Source: Candidatus Krumholzibacteriota bacterium
GTDB lineage: Bacteria; Krumholzibacteriota; Krumholzibacteriia; Krumholzibacteriales; Krumholzibacteriaceae
Reading direction: 5' to 3'
NCBI GenBank assembly: GCA_030613345.1
Contig: JAUWMD010000022.1
Span: 1-17,329, forward strand
Length of the DNA: 17,329 bases
In this document: positions 13,525 through 17,329 of the stretch, piece after piece
Numbering within the stretch: position 1 is the stretch's first letter
Layout of the letters: the number at the start of each line of letters is the position of its first letter
Notes under the pieces: generated by a model
What the model saw: the letters and a program-made list of their open reading frames with translations, nothing else
The model's database searches: none
Told to the model about the DNA's origin: nothing
Translations under genes and position numbers: made by a program

Positions 13525-14784
13525 TCAGTCGTAACGTATCGCGTCGAGGGGCGACATGTTGCACGCTTCCCAGCTTGGATAGAGGGTCGCCGCGAACGAG
13601 ATGAACAGTGCGGCGACAGATACCATGACGACGTCGAAAGTCCTTACTGCCACCGGGAGCGTGTTGATGAAATAGACGTCTGCGGGCAGATCGAGCTCGA
13701 CCGCCGATAGCAGGGCGCAGATACCCAGCCCGGCGGCCACACCGAGGACGGTCCCCAACGCCCCTATGATCGTCCCCTCCATCATGAATATCGACATTAT
13801 CCCTCTCGAAGAGGCCCCCATCGATCTCAGAATCCCTATCTCGCTGCGCTTCTCCATGATTACCATCGTCAGCATCCCGACGAGGTTGAAAGCTGCGATG
13901 AGTATGATCAGCGTGAGAAGGAGGAACATCAGTACCTTCTCCACCTTGATGTAGCTGAAGAGGTTCCTGTTCATCCTGATCCAGTTGTTCATACCGTACG
14001 CGCCGCTCCTCTCGAGCCTGCTGTCGATCCGGTCCTCCGTCTCCGCCGCCTCCCAGATATTGGACGTACGGACACCGATCCCCCTGGTCGACGCCTCGAA
14101 GTCGAAAAAATCCTCCGCCTCTCCGATATCGATATAGGCGAACCGTGAATCGAACTCGAACACGCCGGTCTTGAAAAACCCGAGGACGCGGAACTCTCTC
14201 GTCCGCGGTTGAATCTCTCCCATCCTCATCTCGGCCGGGGCGCTGACGAGAGTGATGATCTCGCCGAGGTAGACCTTCAGGTCGTCGCCGAGGTCGTCAC
14301 CGAGCACGATCCCGGGCAACTCCCTGCCATCCTCAAAGCCCGTCGATTCGAAAGACCTGATCGGCGGCACAAAAGAATCAACTACCGCCGAGACGTTCCG
14401 TTCGGTGTCTATGTCGACACCCTTTACGATGACGCCCTTTGTCTTGACCCTCATCCCGGGGATCAACTCGTAGAAGAGCAGGGCCTCGCCCCTGATGAAC
14501 GGAGAGGCGGCGACCACCCCGTCCACCCCCTCCACGATGGCCGTGACGCTGTCTATCCCCGACCACGAGCCCGGCATGCTGGCAAAGACGATCACGTGTG
14601 TGTTGAACTCGATTATCCGGCTGCGGAGCTCGCTCTCGAAACCGTTCATCAGCGACAGGACGATTATCAGCACGGCTACTCCGACGAGGGTTCCTCCGAC
14701 GGCGATCATCGTCACGCGAGATACGAATCCGCTGCGGCGGCGGGCACTGAGATACCTGAGCGCTATTGCCAGTGAGTAATGCAT
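13525..14784 (-). CDS. LolC/LolE-family lipoprotein-releasing ABC transporter permease
   Basis: The 419-residue inner-membrane protein has the FtsX/LolCE layout: one N-terminal membrane segment (about 23-46), a large periplasmic domain (about 47-280), and three C-terminal segments (about 284-309, 333-358 and 382-402). The cytoplasmic stretch EKRSEIGILRSMGASSRGI (311-329) after the second membrane segment is the coupling region typical of this family, and the end SPLDAIRYD (411-419) is also characteristic. LolC and LolE of E. coli have 399 and 414 residues. Only one permease gene is next to lolD, so it may act as a homodimer, or a second subunit may lie elsewhere. I therefore do not choose between lolC and lolE. 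It starts seven bases after lysS. Confidence 0.87.
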   Translation of the reverse strand: MHYSLAIALRYLSARRRSGFVSRVTMIAVGGTLVGVAVLIIVLSLMNGFESELRSRIIEFNTHVIVFASMPGSWSGIDSVTAIVEGVDGVVAASPFIRGEALLFYELIPGMRVKTKGVIVKGVDIDTERNVSAVVDSFVPPIRSFESTGFEDGRELPGIVLGDDLGDDLKVYLGEIITLVSAPAEMRMGEIQPRTREFRVLGFFKTGVFEFDSRFAYIDIGEAEDFFDFEASTRGIGVRTSNIWEAAETEDRIDSRLERSGAYGMNNWIRMNRNLFSYIKVEKVLMFLLLTLIILIAAFNLVGMLTMVIMEKRSEIGILRSMGASSRGIMSIFMMEGTIIGALGTVLGVAAGLGICALLSAVELDLPADVYFINTLPVAVRTFDVVMVSVAALFISFAATLYPSWEACNMSPLDAIRYD

Positions 14785-14791
14785 GCCTGTC

Positions 14792-16264
14792 TCAGCCGTC
14801 CCTTCCCGTTTCGGGCCGCATCGCGGGGAAGAGAATGACGTCCCTGATCGAATGCGAATCGGTGAGGAGCATCACGAGACGGTCGATCCCGATGCCCAGC
14901 CCTCCAGTCGGAGACATCCCGTGTTCGAGAGCCCTGAGATAGTTCTCGTCGACAGGGTGTGTCTCGTCGGCGCCCTTCTGCCTCATCCTTGCCTGCTGTT
15001 CGAAGCGCTCCCGCTGGTCGAGCGGGTCGTTTAGTTCACTGAACGCGTTGCCCATCTCGAACCCGGCTATGTACGGCTCGAACCTCTCGACGAGGCCCTT
15101 CTCGCTCCTGTGCACCTTGGCGAGCGGCGACAGCTCGACCGGATAATCGGTTATGAAGACCGGTTGTATCAGATGCGGCTCGACGAGCTCGGAGAAGATC
15201 TCATCGATCAGGGCCGCCCATCCCGAGACTCCCTCGAGATCGATGCCGTTTCTTTCCGCCGTCTCACGGAGCTCCTCCTCGGAGGCATCGCGAAGGTCCT
15301 TGCCTGTTTTCTCCTTTATCGATTCGAAGAAGGGCAGCCTCCTCCACGGAGTGGCCAGATCGATCTCGTGCTCCCCGTACTTTATCTTCCTCGTACCCGA
15401 CACCTCGTCGGCGAGCTTCTCGTACAGGGCCTCGACGAACTCCATCATATCGTTGTAGTCCCAGTAAGCGGCGTAGCATTCCAGCATCGTGAACTCCGGG
15501 TTGTGCGACCTGTCCATACCCTCGTTCCTGAAATCCTTGCAGAACTCGTATACACGTTCCATCCCGCCGACGATCAGCCTCTTGAGGTATAGCTCGTCGG
15601 CGATCCTGAGGTAGAGTTTCATGTCGAGGGCGTTGTGATGCGTGACGAACGGTCTGGCCATCGCACCGCCGTATATCGGCTGCAGGACAGGTGTCTCGAC
15701 CTCGAGAAAATCCCGCTCGTTGAGGAACGCCCTGATAGTGTCGATTATCCTGGCCCTCGTCCTGAAGACCTCCATCACCTCGTCGTTCACGATCAGGTCG
15801 ACGTAACGATGCCTGTACCTGAGCTCCTTGTCCTGCAGGCCATGATACTTCTCGGGGAGCGGAAGAAGCGACTTGGACAGGAGCGCGAGCCCCGTCACCT
15901 TTATCGTCAGCTCACCGGTCCTCGTCCGGAAAAGAGAACCTGAAAACCCGACTATGTCGCCGACATCGAGGAGCCTGAAGATCTTCCACGTCTTTTCGTC
16001 GACCTCGGCGTCCTTGACGTAGAACTGCATGCTGCCCGTGCTGTCCTTGAGGTTCCCGAACGACGTGTGGCCGTGCCCCCTTATCGCCATTATCCGCCCC
16101 GCGACCGACGCCGACGCGCCCTCGGCCGAAAGAGATTCCTCGTTCTCCATCGCCTCGGTCAGTGAATGCGTGCGTTCGAACCTGTAGGGATAGGGGTTTA
16201 CTCCCATCCCGCGCAGCTCTTCGAGCTTGCGGAGACGCTCGTCTCTCTCCCGACCCCCCTCCAT
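14792..16264 (-). CDS. lysS: Lysine--tRNA ligase, class II
   Basis: LysS charges tRNA-Lys with lysine in the cytoplasm. The 490-residue product (E. coli 505) has a short N-terminal helix with LRKLEELRGMGVNPYP (11-26), an OB-fold anticodon-binding domain (about 54-125, with GHGHTSFGNLKDSTG at 63-77), and the class II core. Motif 1 is around 180-196 (FLEVETPVLQP), motif 2 is FRNEGMDRSHNPEFT (245-259) and motif 3 is GGLGIGIDRLVML (454-466). I use the ATG at 16264, with AAGG five bases upstream. A GTG at 16282 with AAGGAAG eight bases upstream would add six residues and is nearly as good. The longer open frame to 16576 runs through prfB and is rejected. prfB-lysS adjacency is also known in E. coli. 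Confidence 0.95.
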   Translation of the reverse strand: MEGGRERDERLRKLEELRGMGVNPYPYRFERTHSLTEAMENEESLSAEGASASVAGRIMAIRGHGHTSFGNLKDSTGSMQFYVKDAEVDEKTWKIFRLLDVGDIVGFSGSLFRTRTGELTIKVTGLALLSKSLLPLPEKYHGLQDKELRYRHRYVDLIVNDEVMEVFRTRARIIDTIRAFLNERDFLEVETPVLQPIYGGAMARPFVTHHNALDMKLYLRIADELYLKRLIVGGMERVYEFCKDFRNEGMDRSHNPEFTMLECYAAYWDYNDMMEFVEALYEKLADEVSGTRKIKYGEHEIDLATPWRRLPFFESIKEKTGKDLRDASEEELRETAERNGIDLEGVSGWAALIDEIFSELVEPHLIQPVFITDYPVELSPLAKVHRSEKGLVERFEPYIAGFEMGNAFSELNDPLDQRERFEQQARMRQKGADETHPVDENYLRALEHGMSPTGGLGIGIDRLVMLLTDSHSIRDVILFPAMRPETGRDG

Positions 16265-16284
16265 TTTTACCTTGTCGCTCACCT

Positions 16285-17329
16285 TCAGATCTTCCTTTCC
16301 TTCCATTTCAGATAACCTTCCATGAACTGGTCTATATTGCCGTCCATCACGGCCTGTATATTCCCCGTCTGGACCCCGGTCCTGTGGTCCTTCACCATCG
16401 TGTACGGATGGAATACGTAGCTCCTGATCTGGTTCCCCCAGGAGATGTCCTTCTTCTCGCCGGCGGCCGCGGTCTGCTTCTCGGCCTCTTCCTCCATCAG
16501 CTTGGTATAGATGCGCGATCGCAGGACCTTCATTGCCATCTCCCTGTTCCTGTGCTGCGAGCGCTCGTTCTGGCACTGCACCACTATCCCTGTGGGGAAA
16601 TGTGTGATCCTCACCGCCGAGGAGGTCTTGTTGACGTGCTGTCCTCCCGCCCCGCTCGCCCTGTATGTGTCGATCCGGATGTCGTCGGGATTGATATCGA
16701 CTTCGATCTTGTCGTCGATCTCGGGATAGACGTGCACGGCTGCGAAGGATGTGTGGCGCCTGTGATTGGCATCGAACGGCGAGATCCTCACGAGCCGGTG
16801 GATCCCGCTCTCCGACGTGAGCCTGCCGAACGCCAGATCTCCACGCACCTCGATCGTCGCGTTCTTTATTCCGGCCTCGTCACCGGGCTGCAGGTCGAGC
16901 ATCCTGAAGGTGTATTCCCTCGTCTCGAGGAACCTCGTATACATGCGCAGCAGCATCTCCGCCCAGTCCTGTGACTCGGTCCCGCCAGCTCCCGGATGGA
17001 TGTTCAGTATCGCGTTGCCCCGGTCGTTCTCCCCGGAGAGCAGGACGTTCATCTCGAACTCGGCCAGGTTCCTGCCGATCCGCTTGAGCTCGCTCCCGAT
17101 GTCGGCCAGGATCGATTCGTCCTCCTCGCCGAGCGCGATCAGCTCCTTCAGTGAGTCGATATCAGACTTTATCTTGTGGTAGGGATCGAGCCTGCTCTTT
17201 AACCCCTTGAACCTCGACATGAGTTTCTCGGCGTTTTCCCGGTTGTTCCAGAAATCGGGCGCGGCCATCTTCTTCTCGATCTCCGCCACCCTGGCCGTCA
17301 TCGTCTCCAGGTCAAAGATACTCCTTGAG
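16285..17329 (-). CDS. prfB: Peptide chain release factor 2 (partial, programmed +1 frameshift)
   Basis: RF2 ends translation at UGA and UAA. The +1 part visible here codes for 342 residues. The N-terminal ~25 codons are mostly outside the window. Diagnostic motifs are the stop-codon-recognition tripeptide SPF in RLVRISPFDANHRRHTSF and the catalytic GGQ in RASGAGGQHVNKTSSAVR, with typical surrounding sequence. A reader taking only the longest frame would start at the ATG at 17301, but the frame is continuous to GAC at 17311-17313. The preceding zero frame reads CTC AAG GAG TAT CTT and then UGA, the known RF2 recoding site. The gene should therefore be annotated as a joined, frameshifted CDS. 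It is the first visible gene of the right-hand unit. Confidence 0.95.
   Translation of the reverse strand, partial: SRSIFDLETMTARVAEIEKKMAAPDFWNNRENAEKLMSRFKGLKSRLDPYHKIKSDIDSLKELIALGEEDESILADIGSELKRIGRNLAEFEMNVLLSGENDRGNAILNIHPGAGGTESQDWAEMLLRMYTRFLETREYTFRMLDLQPGDEAGIKNATIEVRGDLAFGRLTSESGIHRLVRISPFDANHRRHTSFAAVHVYPEIDDKIEVDINPDDIRIDTYRASGAGGQHVNKTSSAVRITHFPTGIVVQCQNERSQHRNREMAMKVLRSRIYTKLMEEEAEKQTAAAGEKKDISWGNQIRSYVFHPYTMVKDHRTGVQTGNIQAVMDGNIDQFMEGYLKWKERKI
17311..17326 (-). other. RF2 programmed +1 ribosomal frameshift site
   Basis: On the minus strand the sequence is AAGGAG TAT CTT TGA C. A Shine-Dalgarno-like AAGGAG (17321-17326) stands three bases before CTT, followed by an in-frame UGA (17312-17314) and C. 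This is the same layout as the E. coli site (AGGGGG TAT CTT TGA C). When RF2 is scarce the ribosome pauses at UGA and slips +1 to read GAC, which makes full-length RF2. The autoregulatory role is from established knowledge of prfB. Confidence 0.93.

Noticed and set aside
16265..16576. Upstream extension of lysS giving a 594-residue protein
   Set aside because: The extra residues are the out-of-frame reading of the end of prfB and do not resemble LysS. Starts at 16264 or 16282 have proper ribosome sites.
17312..17314. In-frame UGA near the prfB start as a sequencing error or pseudogene
   Set aside because: The surrounding AAGGAG-TAT-CTT-TGA-C is the known functional RF2 frameshift signal, so the stop is expected.
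1..17329. Possible CRISPR array, tRNA genes, insertion sequence or phage island
   Set aside because: Intergenic gaps are too short and show no direct repeats, cloverleaf or transposase. All genes are core envelope, translation or protein quality-control genes in one orientation.

Overview
This window looks like a chromosomal fragment from a Gram-negative (diderm) bacterium, probably an uncultured member of the FCB superphylum. The evidence is a full outer-membrane and lipid A gene set, an LpxC-FabZ fusion protein (known from Bacteroidetes, Chlorobi, Gemmatimonadetes, Fibrobacteres and relatives), moderately high GC, frequent AGG/AGA arginine codons, and a McsA-McsB-ClpC arginine-phosphorylation/proteolysis module. 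I cannot name a phylum from the sequence alone; a Krumholzibacteria- or Eisenbacteria-like lineage is only a guess. Every supportable gene lies on the minus strand, so transcription runs from high to low coordinates. The window is densely packed, with no gap over 300 bases and no tRNA, rRNA, CRISPR array or mobile element that I could find.

Right-hand unit (17329 to 8711), in order of transcription: prfB (peptide release factor 2, truncated by the window edge, with the classical programmed +1 frameshift site visible at 17311-17326), lysS (lysyl-tRNA synthetase), a LolC/E-type permease, its LolD-type ATPase, mcsA, mcsB and clpC. Gaps are 2 to 60 bases, which suggests one operon. It ends in a GC-rich hairpin followed by four U residues at 8625-8653.

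The 261-base gap 8450-8710 holds that terminator and a plausible extended -10 promoter for the left-hand unit.

Left-hand unit (8449 to 1): bamA, ompH/skp, lpxD, lpxC-fabZ, lpxA, a GnnA-like Gfo/Idh/MocA oxidoreductase, lpxB, and the start of a DUF374 (LpxJ-like) lysophospholipid acyltransferase cut by the window edge. BamA and the Skp-like chaperone assemble outer-membrane proteins. The Lpx enzymes make the lipid A disaccharide, and the LolCD-type transporter probably moves lipoproteins to the outer membrane. Several junctions overlap (ATGA at lpxB/acyltransferase and oxidoreductase/lpxB; 26 bases at lpxD/lpxC), suggesting translational coupling.

I see no clearly new multi-gene system. The best leads are a GnnA-like sugar-nucleotide dehydrogenase between lpxA and lpxB together with an LpxA that has Ala where E. 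coli has Asp74 (possible altered lipid A sugar), McsAB-ClpC in a diderm without ctsR and fused to a lipoprotein-transport operon, the RF2 recoding site, a Lys next to the ClpC Walker B motif, and a candidate internal promoter with an inverted repeat before lpxD.
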